Below, piece after piece: positions 1-7,446 of a DNA stretch of 64,000 bases; position 1 is the first letter of the stretch, and the number at the start of each line of letters is the position of its first letter. The stretch is from assembly GCF_023006325.1 (NCBI RefSeq), contig NZ_JAINDF010000004.1, positions 310,001-374,000 of the forward strand. The letters are read 5' to 3'. Source of the DNA: Kordiimonas marina (GTDB lineage Bacteria > Pseudomonadota > Alphaproteobacteria > Sphingomonadales > Kordiimonadaceae). The notes beneath the pieces were generated by a model. The model did not search any database. It worked only from the letters and a program-made list of their open reading frames with translations, and was not told where the DNA came from. The position numbers and the translations under genes were made by a program.

Positions 1-124
1 TGTCAATGGGCGGCGGCGGGGCCGGCCGCTCATGGTGGAGCGATGGCAGCCCGACAAGCGCAACGGTCGCCACACCAACATGCAGCACCGCAGACAAGAC
101 CCAGCCTATGCGTTCTCCCTTCAC
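1..124 (-). CDS. tolA: TolA-like envelope protein, N-terminal fragment
   Basis: Only the first 41 codons are in the window; the gene continues past the left edge. A GTG start follows 50 bases after the tolR stop; an in-frame stop four codons upstream limits other choices. The fragment has a short basic head (KGER), one hydrophobic segment (about residues 8-29), then a proline run (about residues 34-39), the inner-membrane anchor plus Pro-rich linker layout of TolA. TolA couples the TolQR proton motor to Pal and the outer membrane. The assignment rests on this layout and on position after tolQ and tolR; the diagnostic C-terminal domain is not visible. Confidence 0.65.
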   Translation of the reverse strand, partial: MKGERIGWVLSAVLHVGVATVALVGLPSLHHERPAPPPPID

Positions 125-174
125 CAGACGACCTCAGAACCTCTCGACCTCACGGATACCCTCACTTTGGCGGG

Positions 175-621
175 CTACTTGTTTTTGTTTTCGGCGATCA
201 GGGCCACCTTGGTGAACCCGGCGGCGTTGATGGTGCCGATCACCTGCATGACCCGGCCGTAATCCAACCGGCTGTCACCACGCACATAAATACGCGTGTC
301 CTTGCTTTCGCCCGCGATTGCCTTCAGCCGGGGAACCAGCTGTTCCAGCTTCACCTCAGTGTTCACAAGGAATATGGCACCTTTTTGGTCGATGGTGATT
401 TCAAGCGGCTTGTTATCCTGCGGCAGGGGCTTGGCCGCCGCCTTCGGCAGGTTCACCTGCACACCGGCTGTCAGCAAAGGCGCCGCCACCATGAAGATAA
501 CCAGAAGCACCAGCATCACATCGACAAACGGCGTGACGTTGATTTCGGCCAGCGGCTTGTAGCGCCCGCGCCTGCGGCGCGCGCCTTCTACCTTGCCACC
601 GCTTGTGACTGACGCGCCCAT
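175..621 (-). CDS. tolR: TolR, ExbD/TolR-family proton-channel subunit
   Basis: 148 residues, the usual TolR length. It has a short basic cytoplasmic head (GARRRRGRYK), one transmembrane helix (about residues 30-50) with the conserved proton-carrying aspartate at D34 (TPFVDVML), then a periplasmic ExbD-type domain. TolR forms the rotor/plug of the TolQ-TolR motor that energises the Tol-Pal system during cell division. It starts two bases after the tolQ stop, so the two are translationally linked; tolA follows. Confidence 0.95.
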   Translation of the reverse strand: MGASVTSGGKVEGARRRRGRYKPLAEINVTPFVDVMLVLLVIFMVAAPLLTAGVQVNLPKAAAKPLPQDNKPLEITIDQKGAIFLVNTEVKLEQLVPRLKAIAGESKDTRIYVRGDSRLDYGRVMQVIGTINAAGFTKVALIAENKNK

Positions 622-623
622 CC

Positions 624-1349
624 CTAGTGCCCCCGCTCGTCAAGCTGGCGGGACAGGATGGCCGCGAACTCGTCCGCGAAGCCTTCGACCCGGCTGGCGT
701 AGCGGCCCAGATCGGTGGACAGCTTGTTATATCCGATCACCGCCGGGATGGCGGCGACAAGCCCGAACGCGGTGGCAAGAAGCGCCTCGGCGATCCCCGG
801 CGCCACGGTGGCGAGCGACGTGTTGGAGGCCTGTGCGATCGAGGTAAAGCTGTTCATCACGCCCCAGACGGTACCGAAAAGGCCCACAAAGGGCGATGCC
901 GAACCGATGGTGGCGAGGTAGCCGACCTGGCCTTCAAGCCGGTCCATCTCGCGGCCGGTGGTGACATGCATGACCTTGTAAATCCGGTCCTGCACCGTGA
1001 CCTTATCAAGCCCGCCGCCATTCTTGCCGCTCAAGGAGCGCTGCCATTCGCGCATCGCAGCGACGAACACCGCCGCGATCGGATGGTTGGGCGCGCCCTT
1101 GATGCGGTTATAAAGCTCATCAAGGCTGGCCCCGGACCAGAAAGTGTCCTCAAATTCGTTCGCCGCGGACTTGGCTGTCTTCACCCGGCTCCAGGTATTG
1201 AAGATGATCGACCAGCCCCACAGGCTTGCGACCAGGAGAAGCACCATCACGCCCTGCACGATGATGTCGGCGGACATGAACATGCCGACGATCGAATAAT
1301 CGGGCGCATTGCCCCCCAGCTGCACAGCTTCCACGGCTTGACCGATCAT
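624..1349 (-). CDS. tolQ: TolQ, MotA/TolQ/ExbB proton channel protein
   Basis: 241 residues with three predicted membrane helices (about 27-50, 145-172 and 183-208) and a cytoplasmic loop between the first two. The GLFGTVWG signature (157-164) in the second helix is characteristic of the family. TolQ surrounds TolR and lets protons through to drive TolA movement. A clear GGAGAG ribosome site precedes the ATG. The gene follows ybgC by 19 bases, so tolQ probably belongs to the same transcript as ybgC and ruvB. Confidence 0.96.
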   Translation of the reverse strand: MIGQAVEAVQLGGNAPDYSIVGMFMSADIIVQGVMVLLLVASLWGWSIIFNTWSRVKTAKSAANEFEDTFWSGASLDELYNRIKGAPNHPIAAVFVAAMREWQRSLSGKNGGGLDKVTVQDRIYKVMHVTTGREMDRLEGQVGYLATIGSASPFVGLFGTVWGVMNSFTSIAQASNTSLATVAPGIAEALLATAFGLVAAIPAVIGYNKLSTDLGRYASRVEGFADEFAAILSRQLDERGH

Positions 1350-1368
1350 TATACTCTCCTCATACCCT

Positions 1369-1851
1369 CTATGCGCCGCGGGCGGCTGCCGCCTCGGCCT
1401 CTTTCATCCATGTGGTCCAGGCGTCGCGCGCGGCGGCGGGCCAGCGGCGCGGACGGCCGTCCGGCCCGATGACGGCAACCAGCACATCGGCTTCGGCCAC
1501 CATCACACCATCCCTAGTGATCCATTGTTTCGCTTCTATGGCAGCGGCGCGAACGCGCTTCACCATGCTGTGGCCCATCAGCACATCGCCGATCTTTGCT
1601 TGCTGGCGGAAACTGATGTTGAGGTTCGAGACCACATAGGTCAGCGGCCCACCCTCTTCTTCACTGAGGTCAAAGAGCGCGTTCACGTCCGCCGCGGTAT
1701 CGCGGATGCTTTCGGTGCGCACGCGCTCGAAATAGCTGACATAACGGCCGTGATAGACCATGCCGCCGACGTCCGTGTCCTCATAATAGACCCGGATCGG
1801 GAAGTGAAAAACGCCGTCCTTCCAGGCGCCGGTTGCGACCTGTGCGGTCAT
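1369..1851 (-). CDS. ybgC: YbgC-type acyl-CoA thioesterase
   Basis: 160-residue hotdog-fold thioesterase of the 4HBT family. The motif [13 protein letters not shown] near residues 22-34 carries the catalytic aspartate (D27, equivalent to Asp18 of E. coli YbgC by local alignment). YbgC hydrolyses acyl-CoA thioesters and associates with phospholipid synthesis; it is nearly always the first gene of tol-pal operons. The ATG overlaps the ruvB stop by four bases, so translation is coupled to ruvB. The last residues are alanine-rich and unconserved. Confidence 0.93.
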   Translation of the reverse strand: MTAQVATGAWKDGVFHFPIRVYYEDTDVGGMVYHGRYVSYFERVRTESIRDTAADVNALFDLSEEEGGPLTYVVSNLNISFRQQAKIGDVLMGHSMVKRVRAAAIEAKQWITRDGVMVAEADVLVAVIGPDGRPRRWPAAARDAWTTWMKEAEAAAARGA

Positions 1852-2897
1852 TTCGATCCTCCAAGCATATCGAGCTGGCCCGCCTCGCGGCTTGGCGGCG
1901 GCGTGAGGCCAAGATGTTTCCAGCCGTCGGGCGACAGGATGCGGCCGCGCGGCGTGCGCTGCACCAGGCCGACCTGCATGAGATACGGCTCGATGATGTC
2001 CTCAATGGCGTCACGCGGTTCGGAAAGCGCGGCCGCCAGCGTCTCGATCCCGACCGGGCCGCCCATATAGGTTTCGCCGATGCATTTGAGATAGCGCCGG
2101 TCCATGGTGTCGAGGCCGAGGTTATCGACCTGAAGCCGGTTCAGCGCGGCATCCGCCGCCACTTCATCAACCTCGGTACGTTCAGCCACCAGCGCGAAAT
2201 CCCGCACCCGGCGCAGGAGCCGCCCGGCGATACGCGGGGTCCCGCGCGAACGCGCCGCCACTTCACGGGCGCCCTTCTCGGTCATGGCGAGGTCCAGCAG
2301 CCGTGCACCCCTGCGCACCACCTCAGTCAGTTCCTCGGTGTTATAGAAATCCAGTCTCGTTGGGATACCGAAACGATCCCTGAGCGGCTTGGTGATAAGC
2401 CCTGAACGCGTGGTGGCGCCCACCAGCGTGAACTGCGGCAGGTCGATGCGGACCGAGCGCGCGGCCGGGCCTTCGCCGATAATCAGGTCGAGCTGGAAAT
2501 CCTCCATCGCCGGATAGAGAATTTCCTCCACCGCCGGATTGAGCCGGTGGATTTCATCGATGAACAGGACATCGCGTTCCTGCAGGTTGGTCAGAAGCGC
2601 GGCCAGATCCCCAGCCTTCGAGATCACCGGACCGGAGGTCGCTCGGAAATTCACCCCGAGCTCCCGCGCAACAATCTGCGCCAGCGTGGTTTTCCCGAGG
2701 CCCGGCGGGCCGAAAAACAGCACATGGTCCATCGCTTCACCGCGCGCACGGGCAGCTTCGATGAAGACGCTAAGGTTTTCCCGCGCCTGCTGCTGGCCGA
2801 TGAATTCGCCCAGGCTTTGCGGGCGGAGACCCGCGTCGAGCGTATCGCTCAGGCCTTCCTGTCCACTTACGAGCCGGTTTTCTTCCGCATCGCTCAT
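1848..2897 (-). CDS. ruvB: RuvB, Holliday junction branch-migration ATPase
   Basis: 349 residues, normal length. AAA+ ATPase with Walker A GPPGLGKT (63-70), Walker [10 protein letters not shown], sensor 1 (GATTRSG) and the C-terminal winged-helix DNA-binding domain ([16 protein letters not shown]). RuvB hexamers pump DNA through RuvA-bound Holliday junctions. The start codon overlaps the ruvA stop (ATGA). In this group the gene links the recombination genes with the downstream tol genes in one run. Confidence 0.98.
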   Translation of the reverse strand: MSDAEENRLVSGQEGLSDTLDAGLRPQSLGEFIGQQQARENLSVFIEAARARGEAMDHVLFFGPPGLGKTTLAQIVARELGVNFRATSGPVISKAGDLAALLTNLQERDVLFIDEIHRLNPAVEEILYPAMEDFQLDLIIGEGPAARSVRIDLPQFTLVGATTRSGLITKPLRDRFGIPTRLDFYNTEELTEVVRRGARLLDLAMTEKGAREVAARSRGTPRIAGRLLRRVRDFALVAERTEVDEVAADAALNRLQVDNLGLDTMDRRYLKCIGETYMGGPVGIETLAAALSEPRDAIEDIIEPYLMQVGLVQRTPRGRILSPDGWKHLGLTPPPSREAGQLDMLGGSK

Positions 2898-3529
2898 ACG
2901 CTACTGAGCTCCCTGAGGGCGGCGGGCACGAGGGTGGCGACGGTCGCGCCCTCCCCCAGCTCCTGGTAGGCGCGGGCGACGGCACCGTGGGCGTCCGCGG
3001 GCCGGTAGCCGAGGTTGACGAGCGCGGAGACGGCATCGGCGACCACGGTTTCATCCGCTGTTGCAGCCGCAACAGTTTGCCCGCCCGCGACTGCCGCACC
3101 GGCAACACCCTTCGGCTGGAACACAAGGCCGGTGACCTTGTCCTTCAGTTCGGTGACGATCCGGGTGGCGAGCTTGGGCCCGACACCGTTCGCGCGGGCG
3201 ACGGCTGTCTTGTCCTGGGCCGCGATGGCGTTCTGCAAGTCATTGGGATTGAGGACGGAAAGGATAGCGAGCGCTACCTTGGCGCCAACGCCCTGCACGC
3301 TGGTGAGCAAGCGGAACATGTTCCGCTCCGCTACATCGCCGAAGCCATACAGGGTGATCGCGTCCTCACGGACCACGGTTTCTATATGCAAACCAATGGC
3401 TTGCCCTACGGACGGCAAGCCGCCGAGCGTGCGCGAAGACGCATGAACAAGATAGCCGACCCCGCCGACATCAATGATCGCCCAGTCGTCGCCGACCGCA
3501 TCCACCAGACCCTTGAGCTTCGCAATCAA
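2894..3529 (-). CDS. ruvA: RuvA, Holliday junction-binding subunit
   Basis: 211 residues: N-terminal OB fold starting MIAKLKG, two helix-hairpin-helix motifs ([25 protein letters not shown]), a flexible Ala-rich linker and the C-terminal RuvB-contacting domain III ([16 protein letters not shown]). RuvA tetramers recognise four-way junctions and load RuvB. The conserved N-terminus begins at a TTG codon; no in-frame ATG is suitably placed, so the start is probably non-canonical and translation weak. The ruvC stop lies 13 bases upstream. Confidence 0.97.
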   Translation of the reverse strand: MIAKLKGLVDAVGDDWAIIDVGGVGYLVHASSRTLGGLPSVGQAIGLHIETVVREDAITLYGFGDVAERNMFRLLTSVQGVGAKVALAILSVLNPNDLQNAIAAQDKTAVARANGVGPKLATRIVTELKDKVTGLVFQPKGVAGAAVAGGQTVAAATADETVVADAVSALVNLGYRPADAHGAVARAYQELGEGATVATLVPAALRELSSV

Positions 3530-3542
3530 AACGTCCGTTCCC

Positions 3543-4040
3543 TCATAACATTTGGCCCCCGATATTCTTCATGGTTGCCACATGATGCGCATGGCAGATG
3601 GCAACCGCAAGCGCATCTGCTGCATCGGGGCCATTTATTTTCACGCCCGGCAAAAGCACCCGCACCATGGCATCGACCTGGTTCTTGTCGGCATGGCCGA
3701 CACCGACCACCGATTTCTTGACATGGTTCGGGGTATATTCGGCAACATTAAGGCCGTGGATCGCCGGCACCAGCATCGAAATGCCGCGCGCCTGGCCGAG
3801 CTTCAGCGTGGAGGTGGGGTTCTTGTTGACGAAGGTTTCCTCAACCGCGCAGGACTGCGGCTGCCATTCCTGGAGGATGGCACTGAGGCCGTCATAGAGT
3901 TCGACGAGGCGTTCGGCGAGGGATTTCTTGGGTGAGGAGGTGACAGTACCGTTGGCGACATGGCGCAGGCGGGTCCCTTCGGCCTCGACAATGCCCCAGC
4001 CCGTGCGCTGCAATCCCGGATCAAGCCCCAATAGCCGCAT
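3543..4040 (-). CDS. ruvC: RuvC, crossover junction endodeoxyribonuclease
   Basis: 165 residues from the ATG chosen here, which puts the family's opening MRLLGLDPG at the N-terminus behind a GAGGG ribosome site. RNase H-like fold with the acidic catalytic residues D7, E68, D139 and D142. RuvC cuts Holliday junctions symmetrically after RuvAB branch migration. An upstream in-frame start would add 14 residues not seen in the family. The next gene upstream, yebC, is 91 bases away. Confidence 0.97.
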   Translation of the reverse strand: MRLLGLDPGLQRTGWGIVEAEGTRLRHVANGTVTSSPKKSLAERLVELYDGLSAILQEWQPQSCAVEETFVNKNPTSTLKLGQARGISMLVPAIHGLNVAEYTPNHVKKSVVGVGHADKNQVDAMVRVLLPGVKINGPDAADALAVAICHAHHVATMKNIGGQML

Positions 4041-4131
4041 ATGCCCTCTTTGCCTCGCTCCCTGAATAAAGACGGGGCCCACCCGGATTCCGCCCTGCGA
4101 AAACCTTGGCAGGCCCCAACATTATCTGTTG

Positions 4132-4887
4132 TTATTCGGCGTCGAGCTCGGCGAGCACGTCATCCGGAATATCATAGTTGCCGAACACGGTCTGGACATC
4201 GTCATTGTCCTCAAGCGCTTCGATAAGGCGCATGACCTTCTCAGCCCCTTCCTTGTCGAGCACGATCGGCTCCTTGGGCTTCCAGATCAGCTTGGCGCTT
4301 TCCGGTTCCTTGCCACCGAACGCTTCGGTGAGCGCAGTCGCAACGGCATGCAGGTCGGCGGCATCGGTATAGATGGCGTGGCCGTCCTCATCCGATTCAA
4401 CTTCCTCGGCGCCAGCTTCGAGCGCAGCTTCGAACATGGCCTCGGCATCGGCGACATCCGCCGGATAGCTGATTTCACCAACCCGGTCGAACATGAAACC
4501 GACAGAGCCGCTTTCGCCCATGTTGCCACCGGCCTTGCCGAAGATGGTCCGCACGTCGGACGCGGTCCGGTTGCGGTTATCGGTCAGCGCCTCAACGATG
4601 ATGCCAACGCCGCCCGAGGCATAGCCCTCATAGCGCATTTCATCATAGTTTTCGGCGTCGCCGCCCGATGCTTTCGCAATCGCGCGTTCGATATTGTCTT
4701 TCGGCATCGACTGGGCACGCGCGGTCGCAACGGCCAGGCGCAGGCGCGGGTTGCTGTCGATCTCCTCACCGCCCATCTTGGCGGCAACCGTGATCTCGCG
4801 GCTCAGCTTGGAGAAGATTTTCGAGCGCTTTTTATCTTGGGCGCCCTTGCGGTACATAATGTTTTTAAATTTGGAATGGCCTGCCAT
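4132..4887 (-). CDS. yebC: YebC/PmpR-family protein
   Basis: 251 residues. The start is set by the invariant [14 protein letters not shown] opening; a longer frame upstream lacks conservation. It has the three-domain YebC architecture with the acidic patch ([14 protein letters not shown]) in the middle domain. The family was described as transcriptional regulators (PmpR) and more recently as a factor that helps ribosomes translate difficult proline stretches; the sequence does not decide between these. It is the first gene of the yebC-ruvCAB-ybgC-tolQRA run. Confidence 0.96.
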   Translation of the reverse strand: MAGHSKFKNIMYRKGAQDKKRSKIFSKLSREITVAAKMGGEEIDSNPRLRLAVATARAQSMPKDNIERAIAKASGGDAENYDEMRYEGYASGGVGIIVEALTDNRNRTASDVRTIFGKAGGNMGESGSVGFMFDRVGEISYPADVADAEAMFEAALEAGAEEVESDEDGHAIYTDAADLHAVATALTEAFGGKEPESAKLIWKPKEPIVLDKEGAEKVMRLIEALEDNDDVQTVFGNYDIPDDVLAELDAE

Positions 4888-5034
4888 GGTTACCCTCTGC
4901 AGCTTATCCTTCAGACTGATTTTCGGTAATGCCCCCAGCCGCAAAAAAGCCGCCGGGCAGCGGTTGGCCCCTGTTTAGCAGATTTCCCGGCCTTGAACAG
5001 AAAAATTATAGCGCCCGCCCCCTGTTTATTGACC

Positions 5035-5061
5035 CGCCCCTGTGGCAAATTCGCAGGGGCG
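5035..5061. repeat. inverted repeat upstream of GFA-family gene
   Basis: Perfect 8-base arms (CGCCCCTG / CAGGGGCG) separated by 11 bases lie 23 bases before the start of the GFA-like gene. There is no T run on either strand, so it is not an intrinsic terminator. It could be an operator or a leader hairpin; function unknown. Confidence 0.4.
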
Positions 5062-5084
5062 AGACTGACTTGACGGAGACGGAC

Positions 5085-5513
5085 ATGACCAACCACACCG
5101 GCGGCTGTTATTGCGGCAACATCACCATCCGCTTCGAAAGCGGCAAAACGGCGGATGCCCTGACCCCGCGCGCCTGTGACTGCGACTTCTGCACCCTGCA
5201 CGGCGCCGAGTGGCTGTCCGACCCTGAAGGCGCGCTGACCATCGAGGTGCAGAATGAAGCCGCCCTCAGCCTGTTCAAGCAGGGCTCCGAAAGCGCCCAT
5301 TTCTGGATCTGCCAGAACTGCGGCGGCGTGAGCGCCGTAACCAGCGAGATCGGTGGCAAGCCCAAGGGCGCGGTAAACGCCCGCGCGCTTGATGACCACG
5401 CCACCCTGCCCGCCAGCGTCCCGGCCTCACCCAAGGTGCTCAGTAAGGACGAAAAACTTAGCCGCTGGGACACGGTATGGACCCCAGTCGCCGCCATCAG
5501 GAATGAGTGGTGA
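5085..5513 (+). CDS. GFA-family zinc-binding protein
   Basis: 142 residues of the glutathione-dependent formaldehyde-activating (GFA/CENP-V) fold. Zinc ligands are visible in the usual pattern: C8 and C10 (CYCGN), C31, C33 and C36 (CDCDFC), and C76 and C79 (CQNC). Members bind zinc and some bind glutathione adducts; the substrate of this one cannot be read from sequence. The ATG follows GGAGACGGAC, and an upstream in-frame extension is unconserved. It stands alone, convergent with the GDT1-like gene. Confidence 0.85.
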   Translation: MTNHTGGCYCGNITIRFESGKTADALTPRACDCDFCTLHGAEWLSDPEGALTIEVQNEAALSLFKQGSESAHFWICQNCGGVSAVTSEIGGKPKGAVNARALDDHATLPASVPASPKVLSKDEKLSRWDTVWTPVAAIRNEW

Positions 5514-5517
5514 GCCC

Positions 5518-5799
5518 TCAGGCCACGTCCTTGAAATGATCCCAAACCGTATAGGCGCCGATCACAATGAAGCCGAGCCCGGCAATAAGCTTCAGGGGCA
5601 CCATGGTCATGTAGCGTTCGGCCAGCGTGCCGACGACAACCGCCAGCGCCGTTGACGCGACAAGCGCCGCCGCCGCCGCGATGAACACGGCATAGGCCGG
5701 CATCTTGCCGTCCGAGGCAAAAAGCACAGTGGCAAGCTGGGTCTTGTCCCCCAGTTCGGCCAGAAACACGGTCACGAAAATCGCAAAGAAAGCCTGCAT
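5518..5799 (-). CDS. Small GDT1/TMEM165-family membrane transporter
   Basis: 93 residues with three membrane helices and a single copy of the family signature E-L-G-D-K-T (AELGDKTQLAT, about residues 14-24). GDT1/TMEM165 proteins move Mn2+ (and Ca2+) across membranes; eukaryotic members carry two such repeats, while bacterial ones are often single-repeat and would assemble as dimers. No second half gene lies next to it, so a homodimer is inferred. The upstream leader carries a manganese riboswitch, strong independent support for an Mn2+ efflux role. No ribosome site is visible before the ATG; instead the upstream 20 bases pair in a hairpin. Confidence 0.9.
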   Translation of the reverse strand: MQAFFAIFVTVFLAELGDKTQLATVLFASDGKMPAYAVFIAAAAALVASTALAVVVGTLAERYMTMVPLKLIAGLGFIVIGAYTVWDHFKDVA

Positions 5800-5813
5800 G
5801 AAAAGTCTCACAG

Positions 5814-5860
5814 GAGGGAGCCGGGCATACCTAATGGCGGCACGAACCGCCAGCTCCCTC
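5814..5860 (-). promoter_or_regulatory. Probable expression platform hairpin of Mn riboswitch
   Basis: Between the aptamer and the gene start, 8-base arms GAGGGAGC and GCTCCCTC pair perfectly, enclosing a second nested stem GGCGG-TTCG-TGCCGCC. The 3' arm ends 15 bases before the start codon and there is no following U run, so control of translation initiation is more likely than termination. Inference from sequence only. Confidence 0.55.
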
Positions 5861-5881
5861 ACGTAAACCGGCACGCGCTCG

Positions 5882-5999
5882 CCATAGGTCTCGCCAAACC
5901 GGAAACCGGCCTCCCCGCACCATGGCACCCCTTTGCGGGCTGAACCAAGTCTGTTGATACGGGGCCTTCTGATGGTCGAAGGCGGCTACTCCCCTACGG
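5882..5999 (-). ncRNA. yybP-ykoY manganese riboswitch aptamer
   Basis: Reading the minus strand, the leader contains the hallmark GGGGAGTAGCC immediately after a P1 strand (CCGTAG), then ATCAACAGACTTGG in the middle region, and finally GGCGAGACC followed by CTATGG, which closes P1 with CCGTAG (one G-U pair). These are the conserved L1 and L3 segments that form the Mn2+ site of yybP-ykoY RNAs. The downstream gene is a GDT1-family Mn transporter, a usual partner. A promoter-like pair of boxes places the transcript start within a few bases of P1. Confidence 0.88.
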
Positions 6000-6008
6000 A
6001 GGCGGAAA

Positions 6009-6037
6009 CTATTAGTCCAAAGCACGGAGAAGGGCAA
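6009..6037 (-). promoter_or_regulatory. Putative promoter of the Mn riboswitch leader
   Basis: On the minus strand TTGCCC and TAATAG are separated by 17 bases. The predicted transcript start falls near 6002, just before the aptamer's P1 stem, which supports the pairing although both boxes are imperfect. Confidence 0.45.
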
Positions 6038-6047
6038 GGGGCAGAAG

Positions 6048-7358
6048 CTATTTATGGCACATGGCCAAAACGAGGTCGGCAGCATCAACCAAATCGCCCT
6101 CAAAGGCATTCGGGCCCATCTGGTAGCGTACACCGCCATCTTTCGTTATCTGCTTTGGTTCATAGGTCTGATATTGCAGAGCGCCAATCTGGCCGATCAG
6201 CTGCTTCCATGCATTTTCTGAAGGCGAAAGCCCCCTACCCCTCAGGAAAGTTATATATGCGAGAATGGCCTTGGCCTGTTCCTCGGGCGGCTCCTTCGCA
6301 ATCAGATCGAAAAAGCCAGGCTCGTCACCAATATAGGCATAGAGACGCCCGATATTTTCACTTTGCTCGGGTACCGGGAGTAGTTTGGTCGCCAAAGCCT
6401 TGCGCGCTTTCATAGTCCCAACCTGCAACTGCTCGAAGGTCAGCATCAGCCCAATCAAGCGACGGCGGTCCCACTGCATGGCGGTAAGCTCTGAAGCCGA
6501 GAAAGATGTTCGATTCTTCCAGTCGTCCGCCATATCATATCTGGCGGGCCCAAGGTCTTCACCTTCCAGATTTGGGTCAGGTGGTTCCGGTTCTGAACGG
6601 ATATTGGCGAGCATTTTAAGGGCCTGTCCATCGCCAATCGCCATCGCATTATATGACAAATCGTAGTGAATGCTTTCCGGCAAGGAGGGTGCTTTCTGAC
6701 GCGCTTCTTCAATCATCTTTCTCAGAACACGTGTAGCAGTAGAAAGGTCCCCTCGTTGAGCAAGCAAGCCGACCTCACCAATTTTGGCAAATATTGGTTC
6801 TGCCTTGTATGCTGGCGTGTCTTCAACCAGCCGCAAAAATTTTGGTCCTTGGGCTGCAATAGCCCCGCCCATGTTGAACCCGCGCATACTGGGGACTACT
6901 TTGGTCACCAAGACTTGAGCAATGCCTGTCAATGCCTCATCCGGCAGATCAACATAATCTAGAACATCAACCATCCTGCGCCAGTCGTCCTGACTTTTCG
7001 CTAGGTAAGCCTCCACGTCGGCAAGACTCCGCTTTCCCTCATAGAAACCACGCATCAGATGGAAACGCTCCAACGCATTCCAGTCCAACAGCATGTTCGC
7101 AATAGACGTATCCGGATGCGCCCCATATTTCGTCTTGATGGCCTCATCATATTTTTGAGCAGCCACTTCTGCCTGATCCCAAAGACGCAGGGATTTCATC
7201 GTACCAAATGAACGCTCCTCAGCCGGAATGCGGTTTAGGGCCAAAGCCTGCAGCTTCGGCAAAACATCCGAGACCTTACATGCATTTTCGGCTTGTACAG
7301 AAGATGAGCCAACGGCAATCACCATTGCCGCCAAAGCCAGAAGTCGTCGTACAGTCAT
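6048..7358 (-). CDS. Secreted protein of unknown function
   Basis: 436 residues starting at an ATG whose product opens with a typical Sec signal peptide (MTVRRLLALAAMVIAVGSS, cleavage near VQA-EN). The rest is rich in charged and helical-looking segments without a motif I recognise; the regular helix-turn-helix texture could be TPR/Sel1-like solenoid but no repeat consensus is clear. The only cysteines after the signal region appear near the two ends (NACKV and MCHK). Base composition is visibly more AT-rich than the flanking genes, which suggests late acquisition. It is a single gene with its stop 49 bases before the Mn riboswitch; no functional link is implied. Confidence 0.75.
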   Translation of the reverse strand: MTVRRLLALAAMVIAVGSSSVQAENACKVSDVLPKLQALALNRIPAEERSFGTMKSLRLWDQAEVAAQKYDEAIKTKYGAHPDTSIANMLLDWNALERFHLMRGFYEGKRSLADVEAYLAKSQDDWRRMVDVLDYVDLPDEALTGIAQVLVTKVVPSMRGFNMGGAIAAQGPKFLRLVEDTPAYKAEPIFAKIGEVGLLAQRGDLSTATRVLRKMIEEARQKAPSLPESIHYDLSYNAMAIGDGQALKMLANIRSEPEPPDPNLEGEDLGPARYDMADDWKNRTSFSASELTAMQWDRRRLIGLMLTFEQLQVGTMKARKALATKLLPVPEQSENIGRLYAYIGDEPGFFDLIAKEPPEEQAKAILAYITFLRGRGLSPSENAWKQLIGQIGALQYQTYEPKQITKDGGVRYQMGPNAFEGDLVDAADLVLAMCHK

Positions 7359-7446
7359 ACCTACCCCCAAGAAGACTTGCCCCAAACTTAGCGACACAAC
7401 TGGAGGAAGCAAGCTTTCAATCTTGATAATGAGCCAGGTATATTGC

